Below, in pieces: positions 8,692-16,472 of a DNA stretch of 64,000 bases. How positions within the stretch are numbered: the first letter of the stretch is position 1; each line of letters opens with the position of its first letter. Location: contig NZ_JWJG01000028.1 in assembly GCF_000818395.1 (NCBI RefSeq), forward strand, positions 1,177,946 to 1,241,945, given 5' to 3'. The DNA comes from Noviherbaspirillum autotrophicum (lineage in GTDB: Bacteria > Pseudomonadota > Gammaproteobacteria > Burkholderiales > Burkholderiaceae_D). The position numbers were made by a program, and so were the translations under genes. Below the pieces are notes generated by a model. The model ran no database searches and was not told the origin of the DNA. It worked only from the letters and a program-made list of their open reading frames with translations.

Positions 8692-10506
8692 ATGCAACTG
8701 AAGCTGCGTGCCTCCATCGTGCTGGCAGTCATCGTCGGTTTGCTGATTCCGGCATCGGTCATGAGCGTCCTTACGCTGCGCCAACTTGAAAGCGTGCTGA
8801 CCCAGCGCCTGACCGCCGACCATCGCCGCCTGGCCAATATTCTCGCGCTCGGCATGCAAGAACCCTTGTGGAACCTGAGCTATGAGTCCGGCCGTCCGCT
8901 ATTCGATTCTTTGCTCAGCGACGAACGGGTGTCGGCCCTGCGGGTGCGCGACAAGAAGTTCGGTACCTTTCTCGAACAGGAATATCCGGAGCGGCAGCGC
9001 GGACGTCAGTTCAGCCTGACGCGCGACGTCGTTTACAACGGCAACGTGATCGGCTACGTGACTGTCGAGATGGACAGCGGCCAGCTCGATGCGGAAGTCG
9101 CGCGCAATCGCACCTTTTTCGCAGTGACGGTGTCCGGGCAGTTGCTGTTGTCGCTGGTGTTGATCGTATCCCTGTTGCAGGCGCGGCTTCTGGCGCCGCT
9201 GCGTCGCCTGATGCGGGAATCGCAACGGCTGGCACGGCGCCAGTTGTCCGATCCCTTCGTGTGGCGCGGCAACGATGAATTGAGTAGCCTGGGTAGTAGC
9301 TTGGAAAGCACGCGTCAGGCATTGCAGGCGCTGTTCGATGAAATCGAAAGCAAGAACCGTGAGTTACAACGCGACATCGAGCGACGCGCTGCCACCGAAC
9401 AGGAATTGCAGCGCCATCGCGGTCATCTGGAAGAACTGGTCAAGGAACGCACCACGGAATTAACGGTAGCCAAGGAGCGGGCAGAGGTTGCCAACCAGGC
9501 CAAGAGCGCATTTTTAGCCAGCATGAGCCACGAATTGCGCACCCCGCTCAACGCGGTGCTTGGCTACGCGCAATTGCTCAAGCGCGACGAGAATCTGACG
9601 GAGCGGCAAATTGCCAGTTTGAATACGATTCAGCAAAGCGGCGAGCACTTGCTGACCCTGATTACCGATCTGCTCGACTTGGCCAAGATCGAGGCCGGCA
9701 AGTTCGAGCTGTATGAAAGCACGCTCGACTTGCCGATGTTCCTTCAAGGTATTGTCGATATCATCCGCGTGAGGGCGGAACAGAAGGGACTGTCCTTCGT
9801 CTGCAGTGGCGCGGACCGGGTGCCGCACAACGTGATGGCCGATGAAAAGCGCTTGCGCCAAGTGTTGCTCAACCTGCTGGGCAATGCCGTCAAATTCACC
9901 GATCAGGGCCAAATCAGCTTGCGCGTGGACAGCGTACCGCTCGAGCCCGGACAGGTGCGGCTGCGCTTCGAAATCGGCGACACCGGCATCGGCATCCGGC
10001 AGGAGCAATTTGACACCATTTTCGAGCCGTTCGAACAGGTCGGTGAAGTGCAGCGCCGTTTTGGCGGCACCGGGCTTGGCTTGTCCATCAGCCGTCAGCT
10101 GGTGCGCTTGATGCATGGCGACATTCAGGTCAGCAGTCAGCCGGACAGGGGCAGCACCTTCAGCTTCGAACTGGCGGTCGCATTGGCCGAGCCCTCGGCC
10201 GTGGGCAAGCGCGGCGTAAACGGTTCCCACGGGAGCCCCCGCCAAGTGCTTGCTAGCACCGACAAGCCAGCCACACGCCACGCGACGCGGATGACCAGCC
10301 CGCCACTGCATGAAATGCAGCATCTGCACCAGCTCGCCTTGGCCGGCAACATGCGCGATATCCGGCACTACGCGCAACACTTGGCTGAACTCGACGAGCG
10401 CTATCGGCCGTTTGCCGACAAGCTGCAGGAGCTGGCGCGCGACTATCAATCCAAGGCAATTCTGGCGCTGGTCGAGCAGCATCTCGATCTGGACCAGACA
10501 TCCTGA
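8692..10506 (+). CDS. Membrane sensor histidine kinase with C-terminal tail
   Basis: Inner-membrane sensor kinase of about 604 residues. A first membrane helix (residues about 7-25) and a second (about 150-170) bracket a periplasmic sensor of some 120 residues. A HAMP-like/coiled-coil linker leads to a HisKA domain with [11 protein letters not shown] (phospho-accepting His about residue 280). The HATPase_c domain follows, with N box ([15 protein letters not shown]), G1 (DTGIGI), F box and G2 ([10 protein letters not shown]). The last about 90 residues resemble the helical tail normally found after a receiver domain in hybrid kinases, but no receiver is present. ATG 8692 is preferred to 8647 because the membrane helix then begins at the N-terminus. 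No partner regulator is adjacent. Confidence 0.88.
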   Translation: MQLKLRASIVLAVIVGLLIPASVMSVLTLRQLESVLTQRLTADHRRLANILALGMQEPLWNLSYESGRPLFDSLLSDERVSALRVRDKKFGTFLEQEYPERQRGRQFSLTRDVVYNGNVIGYVTVEMDSGQLDAEVARNRTFFAVTVSGQLLLSLVLIVSLLQARLLAPLRRLMRESQRLARRQLSDPFVWRGNDELSSLGSSLESTRQALQALFDEIESKNRELQRDIERRAATEQELQRHRGHLEELVKERTTELTVAKERAEVANQAKSAFLASMSHELRTPLNAVLGYAQLLKRDENLTERQIASLNTIQQSGEHLLTLITDLLDLAKIEAGKFELYESTLDLPMFLQGIVDIIRVRAEQKGLSFVCSGADRVPHNVMADEKRLRQVLLNLLGNAVKFTDQGQISLRVDSVPLEPGQVRLRFEIGDTGIGIRQEQFDTIFEPFEQVGEVQRRFGGTGLGLSISRQLVRLMHGDIQVSSQPDRGSTFSFELAVALAEPSAVGKRGVNGSHGSPRQVLASTDKPATRHATRMTSPPLHEMQHLHQLALAGNMRDIRHYAQHLAELDERYRPFADKLQELARDYQSKAILALVEQHLDLDQTS

Positions 10507-10757
10507 GGATGCGGCACCGCAGGTCGGGTGCACTTCCTCCCTACCAATTTCCGCTGTGCCTGACATGAATCAAGTAAATAGCCGGAGGCGTAAGTCACGC
10601 TGTGCTTGCTTGATGATGAATACTTTACATTAAGTAAATTACCTGAGATAAAGAGAGTATGCCCCCACGACAGCCGTGCTTGTCTCCGGGGGCCATCCCG
10701 CGAGTTACGCGTGTCGTGCCGGGTGCCGGCGCCGCGCTTTTTTAAAGGAGTATCGCC

Positions 10758-11060
10758 ATGCTGAACTCGAACGTCAAAACCGCCAAAAACGACATGAAGA
10801 CCTTGGTAAAGGATGCGCAGGAACTGTTTCTCGAAGCCGCTGCCGCCACTGGCGCGCAGGCCGACGAGCTGCGCAACAAGGGCTTGATGATGCTCGATGC
10901 CGCGATGGAAAGGGCACACGAAGTGCAAGCCATCGCGCTGGAAAAAGGCAAGCAAGCGGCGCAGACCACCGATGAATTCGTACATGAGCATCCGTGGAAG
11001 GCGATTGCCGTGTCGGCCGGCGTCGGCTTGCTGGTTGGCTTGCTGATTTCACGAAAGTAA
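10758..11060 (+). CDS. YqjD/ElaB family (DUF883) membrane-anchored protein
   Basis: A 100-residue protein with a long amphipathic helical N-terminal part and a C-terminal membrane anchor (AVSAGVGLLVGLLISRK) preceded by the family-typical HEHPWKAIAV. In E. coli, YqjD and ElaB are tail-anchored inner-membrane proteins that bind ribosomes in stationary phase. A strong AAAGGAG (10745-10751) precedes the ATG. It heads an apparent operon with the next two genes (gaps 9 bp and 18 bp), the same order as yqjD-yqjE-yqjK in enterobacteria. Confidence 0.88.
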   Translation: MLNSNVKTAKNDMKTLVKDAQELFLEAAAATGAQADELRNKGLMMLDAAMERAHEVQAIALEKGKQAAQTTDEFVHEHPWKAIAVSAGVGLLVGLLISRK

Positions 11061-11069
11061 TTGCTGCAC

Positions 11070-11471
11070 ATGGATAGTCAATCATCCGGGCCGGGACAGG
11101 CCGGCGCCGCGCAGCCCGGTCTGGTTGCCGGTCTGGGCGGGATGGCAAAAAACGCCTTGGCCTTGCTGATAAGCCGGGTCGAACTGGCGGCATGCGAGCT
11201 GGGCGAAGCGCGTGACAATCTGGCGCGCCTGCTGCTGGTCGGCGCACTGGGCGTGCTTGCCTTGTGGCTCGGCGCGGCTTGCTGGACAGCGCTGATCGTC
11301 GTGCTGGCCTGGGATGCGCTGGGCTGGAAGATTTTGCTGCTGGTGGCCGCCTTTTATACCTTGCTGGCGCTGGCGATCCTGCGGCATGCGAGATCCATGC
11401 TGGAGCGGGACAAGCTGTCGATGCCGGCCACGCTGGCCGAGCTGCGTGGCGACCGCGACGCTTTGTTGTAA
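11070..11471 (+). CDS. YqjE-like phage-holin-family membrane protein
   Basis: A 133-residue protein of the putative Actinobacterial Holin-X / YqjE family. After a soluble N-terminal portion with a conserved helix (MAKNALALLISRVELAACELGEARDNLAR), two long hydrophobic helices follow (about residues 53-76 and 82-105), then a short cytoplasmic tail. The ATG at 11070 was chosen over an upstream TTG. It is second gene of the yqjD-yqjE-yqjK cluster. Its molecular role is unknown; the cluster is linked to stationary phase or envelope stress. Confidence 0.8.
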   Translation: MDSQSSGPGQAGAAQPGLVAGLGGMAKNALALLISRVELAACELGEARDNLARLLLVGALGVLALWLGAACWTALIVVLAWDALGWKILLLVAAFYTLLALAILRHARSMLERDKLSMPATLAELRGDRDALL

Positions 11472-11489
11472 GTTGTGCGAGGAACTGTT

Positions 11490-11852
11490 GTGAAGCCTGC
11501 CGATCGCAAAAAGCAGCTCATTGCCGAAGGCCGTCTCTATCGTGCCGAGGTGATGATCGCCAAGGAAACTGTGTGCGCCAACCTGCAGCCGGAAACGCTG
11601 GCCAAAAATGCGATGACGCGCGTTGCCGTCATCGCGATGTCGCTGTTGCAGAAGCGAAGCGGTCTTGCTGCCTCCAGTGTGAATTTGCCGGCCCTGCTGC
11701 CGCTGGCACTCCGCGGCATTTCCGTACTGGCAAGGAAAAAATCCTTGCTGAAAGCATCCCTGATTGCCGGCAGCGTCGCCGGCACCGTTGCGCTCCTGAT
11801 GAAAATGAAGCGGGCGGCTTCAGATCAGGAGCAAGACGATCCGAGCGGCTGA
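11490..11852 (+). CDS. YqjK-like protein
   Basis: A 120-residue basic protein, third gene in the yqj-type operon. It starts at GTG 11490, preceded by GAGGA at 11479-11483 with good spacing; an upstream in-frame GTG at 11475 is possible but overlaps the ribosome-binding site. The beginning VKPADRKKQLIAEGRLYRAEV matches the YqjK pattern (RRE/KK..L...GELYR). The C-terminal half contains a hydrophobic helix (KASLIAGSVAGTVALLM). The identification rests mostly on gene order and the N-terminal motif. Confidence 0.6.
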   Translation: MKPADRKKQLIAEGRLYRAEVMIAKETVCANLQPETLAKNAMTRVAVIAMSLLQKRSGLAASSVNLPALLPLALRGISVLARKKSLLKASLIAGSVAGTVALLMKMKRAASDQEQDDPSG

Positions 11853-11944
11853 TCGCGCAGCCAATTTATCGATTTGTAACTTGCCGAACTTACATCTTCC
11901 TCGTGGGTCCAATTCTCACTTTTTCACATCATGAGGAAATGTAT

Positions 11945-12721
11945 ATGCGCAATCGACTCAGCACGGCGTCCGACGCTTGCAAGCCAGCTTTGTCGGTACT
12001 GGTGGCAGTGCTTGCGCTTACCGCTTGCGCCAACATGAATGAGGTTCAGCGCGGAACCGCCACCGGTGCGGGCATCGGTGCAGGCGTGGGAGCGGTACTG
12101 GGTGCCGCTACCGGCGATGGCGGCGGACGCAGGACAGCCACGGGGGCTGCCATCGGCGGCGCGGCCGGCGCCGTCATCGGCAATATCTGGTCGGCCCGCA
12201 TGGAGCAGCAAAAGCGCGCCATGCAGCAGGCAGCCCAAGGCACTGGCGTGCAAGTCACGCAGACGGCGGACAATCGCCTCAAGCTCGATATTCCGACCGA
12301 CATCTCGTTCGACACCAACCGTTCCGACATCAAGCCGAACTTCCGGCCCATCCTGGACAAGTTCGCCTCGACCCTGGTCGAAAATCCGTACTCCAAGATC
12401 ACGATCATCGGGCATACCGACAACACCGGCAGCGATGCGATCAACGATCCCCTGTCGGTCAATCGCGCTGCCCGTACCCGCGATTACCTAGCCGCGCGCG
12501 GCGTGGCATCCAATCGTTTCACCGTCGAGGGGCGGGGCTCACATGAGCCGTTGGTGCCCAATGATAGCGATGCCGATCGCGCGAAAAATCGCCGCGTCGA
12601 AATCTTCGTCGCCGAGTCGCAGGCAACTGCCCAGGCGCCACAGTCATCCGGCGGCGGGCCTGCGCCTGGGACTGGAACCCGATCCGGGGCCGGCGGCGGC
12701 TACTTGCTGCCGTCGCGATAA
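11945..12721 (+). CDS. OmpA-family lipoprotein with glycine-zipper
   Basis: An outer-membrane lipoprotein of 258 residues. The signal ends LTAC, so Cys about residue 28 is the likely lipidation site. A glycine-zipper segment follows (GAGIGAGVGAVLGAATG and GAAIGGAAGAVIG), then a C-terminal OmpA domain that binds peptidoglycan (SFDTNRSDIKPNF, IIGHTDNTGSDAIN, RGVASNRFTVEGRGSHEPL and NRRVEIFV). The ATG at 11945 is preferred to the ATG at 11939 because GAGGAA sits immediately before the latter. It resembles YiaD-type proteins. A terminator lies just after it. Confidence 0.9.
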   Translation: MRNRLSTASDACKPALSVLVAVLALTACANMNEVQRGTATGAGIGAGVGAVLGAATGDGGGRRTATGAAIGGAAGAVIGNIWSARMEQQKRAMQQAAQGTGVQVTQTADNRLKLDIPTDISFDTNRSDIKPNFRPILDKFASTLVENPYSKITIIGHTDNTGSDAINDPLSVNRAARTRDYLAARGVASNRFTVEGRGSHEPLVPNDSDADRAKNRRVEIFVAESQATAQAPQSSGGGPAPGTGTRSGAGGGYLLPSR

Positions 12722-12730
12722 AGCGGGCAT

Positions 12731-12760
12731 AAAAAAAGCCGACCCACAGGTCGGCTTTTT
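12731..12760. terminator. Terminator between convergent OmpA and cytochrome genes
   Basis: AGCCGACC / GGTCGGCT with a CACA-type loop is flanked by A7 and T5 runs, so it can work in both directions. Confidence 0.85.
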
Positions 12761-12777
12761 GGTTCGATGCAGCGCGT

Positions 12778-13572
12778 TTATTTCGCTGCTGCAGCCATGT
12801 AATCGACGGCAGCCTTGACTTCGTCATCCGAAGCCGACGCACCGCCCTTGGGCGGCATCATGCCGCTCTTGCCCTGGAAACCCTTGATGGCATGTTCATA
12901 CAGGGTGGCAGAGCCTTGCTTGATGCGCGGCGCCCATGCTGCCTTGTCGCCAAACTTCGGTGCGCCTGCAACGCCGCCGCCATGGCAAGCCACGCAAGTG
13001 CTGTCATACAGCTTCTTGCCTGCATCGGCAGCCGCCGGAGCTGCTGCGCCGGCAGCGGGCGCACCCTTGACTTCCGGCTCCTTGAGCTTGCCGCCGGACT
13101 GGTTGGCCATGTAGACCACGGCGCGCGCGACTTCGACATCGTTCAGATCCGGGTTGCCGCCCTTGGCTGGCATGGCGCGGATGCCCTTGACGGCATGGTC
13201 GATCAGCGTCGATTCGCCTTGGGCGATACGGCCGGACCAGGCAGCGGCGTCGCCAACCTTCGGTGCGCCGGCAGCGCCGGTTGCGTGGCAGGCGGCGCAT
13301 ACGGCCTTGAATACGGCTTCGCCGGATTGCAGCTGCTTTGGCGCGCTCGCGTCTTTCAGTGTGTAGCCTTCATCGGCCACCGGTTGCAGACGTGCGGCAA
13401 TCGCTTCCGGCGACTGGGCGGCCGAACCGGCGCCGACCTTGTCAGCATTGGATACGTACTGGACCAGCAGGACGATGCAGATGATCGGGACCAGAAAGCC
13501 GGCCACTACGGCAGCGATGAGCTGCTTCGGCGTTTTGATCGCGGATTGGTGTTCGTTGTGTGCGTCGCTCAT
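12778..13572 (-). CDS. Membrane-anchored dihaem cytochrome c (c5 type)
   Basis: A 264-residue protein with one N-terminal membrane helix (LIAAVVAGFLVPIICIVLLVQYV) and two class I cytochrome c domains. Haem-binding motifs are CAACH and CVACH, each followed by GAPK.GD...W..R and a distal Met in the MPAKGG and MMPPKGG segments. The linker is rich in Ala and Pro. Two-domain c5-type proteins carry electrons between the bc1 complex and terminal oxidases on the periplasmic face. ATG 13572 is preceded by GAGGGAA. It is convergent with the OmpA lipoprotein and divergent from tRNA-Arg. Confidence 0.9.
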   Translation of the reverse strand: MSDAHNEHQSAIKTPKQLIAAVVAGFLVPIICIVLLVQYVSNADKVGAGSAAQSPEAIAARLQPVADEGYTLKDASAPKQLQSGEAVFKAVCAACHATGAAGAPKVGDAAAWSGRIAQGESTLIDHAVKGIRAMPAKGGNPDLNDVEVARAVVYMANQSGGKLKEPEVKGAPAAGAAAPAAADAGKKLYDSTCVACHGGGVAGAPKFGDKAAWAPRIKQGSATLYEHAIKGFQGKSGMMPPKGGASASDDEVKAAVDYMAAAAK

Positions 13573-13765
13573 TATTCCCTCAGGGCAATTGTCGAAACCG
13601 GTGGGCAGGTGCAGGAACTGGCTTGAATGCTGCAGCGCAATACCTTGCAAAACCCTTGATTATAGTCGGAAAGACCCCGGTTTGGAACGAAAAAAGCAAT
13701 GGTTTGCATGGACGTCACGACAGAAAGACGGTATCCTTCATGCCTTCTTTTATGCATCCCTCTAC

Positions 13766-13841
13766 GCGGCTGTAGCTCAGTGGATAGAGTATTGGCCTCC
13801 GAAGCCAAGGGTCGTGGGTTCGATCCCCGCCAGCCGCGCCA
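13766..13841 (+). tRNA. tRNA-Arg (CCG)
   Basis: A 76-nt cloverleaf from GCGGCTG to CAGCCGC, followed by discriminator G and an encoded CCA. The anticodon loop CTCCGAA has CCG at 13799-13801, which reads CGG codons. It borders the plasmid-type replication module. Confidence 0.95.
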
Positions 13842-14193
13842 TTCGATTCGATAACTCTTGACAGAAGTTATTGATCCTCGCTGTTTTTCCCCATTGTTTC
13901 GTCAGGAAGTCGTCCGGACTGGTTCTTCGATCTGGCCATTTTCGTCACGCGCTTCTTGTGCCTCGCGTTCACCGTTTCCGCTCTCCTAACGGCTTGATAG
14001 CCGTTGCTGCCCTTAGATAGTTGCAATAATTACAACCACCCCGATTTGGATGCTGCCCAAAACAGGCGCCGTTATGCCCACTATCGTTTTCCAACCGAGG
14101 GTGCAGGCGCATTAAAGGATAGATTAAAGACTGATTATGCATGTTAAAAAGTTCTGTAACCTATTGAAAACAAATGTTTTTTTCAATGCGTCT
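13842..14193. other. A+T-richer spacer before the iteron array
   Basis: No gene is seen. The last 90 bp (about 14110-14190) are clearly richer in A+T than the surroundings and include TTAAAGGATAG, TTAAAGACTG and a T7 run, as expected of a DNA-unwinding element beside iterons. One imperfect DnaA-box-like sequence (TTATGCCCA, about 14073) is present but is not strong evidence. Confidence 0.45.
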
Positions 14194-14818
14194 CACGCTC
14201 GAAAAACGCCCTGTCCGCGCTCGGCATACGAATCGTGCTCGCTTGGCATACGGTCCGTTCTCTCTGGAAAAACGATGCTCCACGCTTGAAGGACGACGGG
14301 TAGCCACGCGTGGAATACGATACTTGGCGGGCGATTTTTGCCATACGGATACCTTTTATCGCTCGAAAAACGATATTTCGGCTACCGCAATCGGAAAAAT
14401 CACGCTGGAAATACGATAGCGAAGCCTCTCCACGCTCGGAATACGTGCCCCACCCGCGTGAAGCGTTGGATTGGCTGGCTTCGCAGGGGTTTTTTATGCT
14501 CGTGAAACCACGCTCGAACAACGATTGTCGGGCGAATTTCTGGAGCAAACTGCTTGCCACGCTCGAAAAACGAGGTTTCCCCCCGCTTTCTGCCTGTTGA
14601 ACTGACCGTTGCGGGCCGTTGTAACGGGGCGCTTGGCTCTTCGCCACCATCCAGGCCTCGCTTGAAATACGAACCTGCCGCTGGCTAGCGCCGGAACCGG
14701 CTTTTCCACGCTTGAAAAACGTGTGTGTTGGCAAAAGCGGGGCGATTTTGGTTCCGCCATCTCGCTCGAAAAACGTGTGTCATCGCTCCAACAACGAGCC
14801 CCCACGCTCGAAAGACGA
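14194..14818 (+). repeat. Array of at least 16 direct iteron-like 16-bp repeats
   Basis: Consensus C-[AT]-CGCT-[CT]-G-[AG]-AA-N-ACG-[AT]. Copies begin at 14194, 14216, 14238, 14260, 14281, 14305, 14358, 14401, 14431, 14509, 14558, 14657, 14707, 14761, 14782 and 14803, all in the same orientation. The first five and last three are spaced 21-22 bp start to start, about two helical turns; the middle is looser and contains further degenerate versions. The array stops 52 bp before the trfA-family start codon. Same-direction repeats of this size at helical spacing next to a Rep gene are the standard layout of iteron plasmid origins; here they should be the binding sites of the adjacent initiator. 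Confidence 0.85.
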
Positions 14819-14870
14819 GTGGGGCCATGCTACCTTTGCCATCCGTCAACAAATCTGCCTGGAATCAGAC

Positions 14871-15812
14871 ATGCCCGCCACCGCCACCAAGCCCAAGTCG
14901 CTCAGCGAAGTGCTCCTCAAGATCGAGGCAACGATCGCCAACAGGAAGAAAAGGACGGCGGCCGGGCAGGCGGAAATGGCGTTTGGTGACGGCGATGGCG
15001 TGGCGGCTGCCGAGGTGCGCGGCGGCGTCGAGGATGCGTTGGACATCATCCAGCTGCCGCTGTGGGAAAACCAGGTGCGCGGCTTGCCGAACCCGCTGGC
15101 ACGTTCGGCTCTGTTTAGCGTGGCGCGCCAGAACGAGCCGCGCCAGCATCTGAAGGAGCGACCGATCACCTCGGTCAAGGGCGTCGAAATTTTCTATACC
15201 GGGGAAGAGCTGCGGCAGGACGACGAAGACGTGTTCCTGAATCTGGTGCACCTGGCGCGCAGCCAGCCGCTGGGCCATGAAGTGTCATTTACCGCTTACT
15301 CGATGTTGAAGTCGATGGGCTGGCCCACGTCGTCGCCATCCTACGAACGGCTGCGCCTGTGCATTTTGCGGCTGACCGCCAACGCCGTCGAGATCCGCTT
15401 CGATGCCGGTTCCGGCAAGCGCGGCTACGGTGGCACACTGGTGCAGGAATTCACGTTCAAGGATGAGGAAGACCGGCACTGGAAAGTGCGCCTGAACCCA
15501 AAGCTGATCACGCTGTTTGCGTCTGACGCCTATACCCAGCTCGACTGGCGTCAGCGCCTGAAGCTGCGCTCGCCGCTGGCCAAGTGGCTGCACGGGTTCT
15601 ACTTCACGCACCGCGAGCCGTTCGGCTATAAGGTCGAAACGCTCAAGGGGTTGTGCGGGTCGTCCGCGCACCAGCTTTACCACTTCCGCAATGGCTTGAA
15701 AAAGGCGCTGGACTTGCTGGTGGAAGAGGGATTTCTGAAATCCTGGCGCATCGATCCGGTTACGGACGTGGTCACCGTCCTGCGCGCGACGCGCTCCCAA
15801 GCTTTGCAGTAA
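14871..15812 (+). CDS. trfA: TrfA-family plasmid replication initiator
   Basis: A 313-residue protein that aligns from memory with TrfA of IncP plasmid RK2 along most of its length: LPLWENQVRGLPNPLARSALFSV, then VEIFYTGEELRQDDEDVFLNLVHLAR, a first winged-helix region, and SPLAKWLHGFYFTHREPFGYKVETLKGLCGS, close to RK2's SPTARRMFDYFSSHREPYPLKLET. TrfA binds iterons as a monomer, opens the origin and recruits DnaB helicase. The N-terminal 50 residues are basic and less conserved. ATG 14871 is chosen because homology begins after it; an upstream frame would run through the repeats. The QLPLW-type motif near residue 61 may contact the beta clamp (QLSLF-like in RK2). No parAB, kor or mobilisation gene is adjacent. 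The closeness of the repeats suggests autoregulation. Confidence 0.92.
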   Translation: MPATATKPKSLSEVLLKIEATIANRKKRTAAGQAEMAFGDGDGVAAAEVRGGVEDALDIIQLPLWENQVRGLPNPLARSALFSVARQNEPRQHLKERPITSVKGVEIFYTGEELRQDDEDVFLNLVHLARSQPLGHEVSFTAYSMLKSMGWPTSSPSYERLRLCILRLTANAVEIRFDAGSGKRGYGGTLVQEFTFKDEEDRHWKVRLNPKLITLFASDAYTQLDWRQRLKLRSPLAKWLHGFYFTHREPFGYKVETLKGLCGSSAHQLYHFRNGLKKALDLLVEEGFLKSWRIDPVTDVVTVLRATRSQALQ

Positions 15813-15829
15813 CACCGGCAAGGGCCGAA

Positions 15830-15861
15830 AAAAAACCCGCTTGCCTTGCGGCTAGCGGGTT
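15830..15861. terminator. Hairpin after trfA
   Basis: AACCCGC / GCGGGTT arms (15834-15840 and 15855-15861) start 22 bp after the trfA stop. An A run precedes it but no T run follows, so it would work best as a terminator for minus-strand transcripts. Confidence 0.5.
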
Positions 15862-15894
15862 GAAATCCAATTCAAGGAGAGTTGGAGGAGACAG

Positions 15895-15966
15895 ATGCAT
15901 ATTACTGCGGTGCAGCAAACGTTTCCGCTTTATTGTGCGAATAACAGATATTCGCCATTTCAATAA
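15895..15966 (+). CDS. Possible 23-residue small protein
   Basis: ATG 15895 follows a very strong GGAGGAG (15884-15890) and encodes MHITAVQQTFPLYCANNRYS plus three residues before TAA. It lies between two hairpins downstream of trfA. It is too short for homology judgement. The strong ribosome-binding site is the only positive evidence; it might be a leader peptide or a chance open frame. Confidence 0.35.
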   Translation: MHITAVQQTFPLYCANNRYSPFQ

Positions 15967-15982
15967 CTTGCTGCAAAAAGGC

Positions 15983-16017
15983 AAAAAAAAGCCCGGCACG
16001 CTTGTGGCGGGCGGGCT
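15983..16017 (-). terminator. Minus-strand rho-independent terminator-like hairpin
   Basis: GCCCG...CGGGC arms with an A8 run on the left give a canonical terminator for minus-strand transcription, although no minus-strand gene is evident immediately to its right. From here to the next gene (16018-16472) I see no gene. Confidence 0.45.
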
Positions 16018-16472
16018 GTTGTCTCTCTCCATCCTGACGTGGATTTTTTATACTGCGGGCGAATATTACCCTATCTAGGGCAGAAATCGATGAATTTCCG
16101 CAGGACTCAAAAGGTTTCTCTTTAACATACTAACGGCTCGCAAGGTCATTGCTTTTTATATTTCTTAGTGGCAATTTTTCAGGTACGCTGTCTCGCACGC
16201 TTTCCTTGCTCCTCATGAGGGTAAGGAAATAGGCCGGGCGGTCGCCGTTTCATTCTTGCGCCTGCCCGTTATTGTCAGCAGACAGGTGCGTTTTCCGCGG
16301 AAGCGCAACCGCCGCGTGAAGCGAATAAATCGATACGGCCTTGACGCAAACCGTGCGCAGGGGCGGATATGCTTTCTTTCCATGGGAGACAGAGCGGGAA
16401 AGAAGTTTTGTGATCCGCACGAGCCGGAGCAGGGAAAGACTGTACCTGCACAGATGGCCGGAGGCTAAGAAT

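Noticed and set aside
13850..13875. ATAACT...AGTTAT inverted repeat after tRNA-Arg as an attachment site
   Set aside because: It is short and the tRNA 3' end is not repeated further on, so no att pair can be shown.
14071..14082. DnaA box beside the iterons
   Set aside because: TTATGCCCA has one mismatch to the consensus and is single; such matches occur by chance.
14194..14818. Repeat array read as a CRISPR
   Set aside because: Repeats are 16 bp and imperfect, spacing is irregular and often only 5-6 bp, and no cas gene is nearby. An iteron array fits far better.
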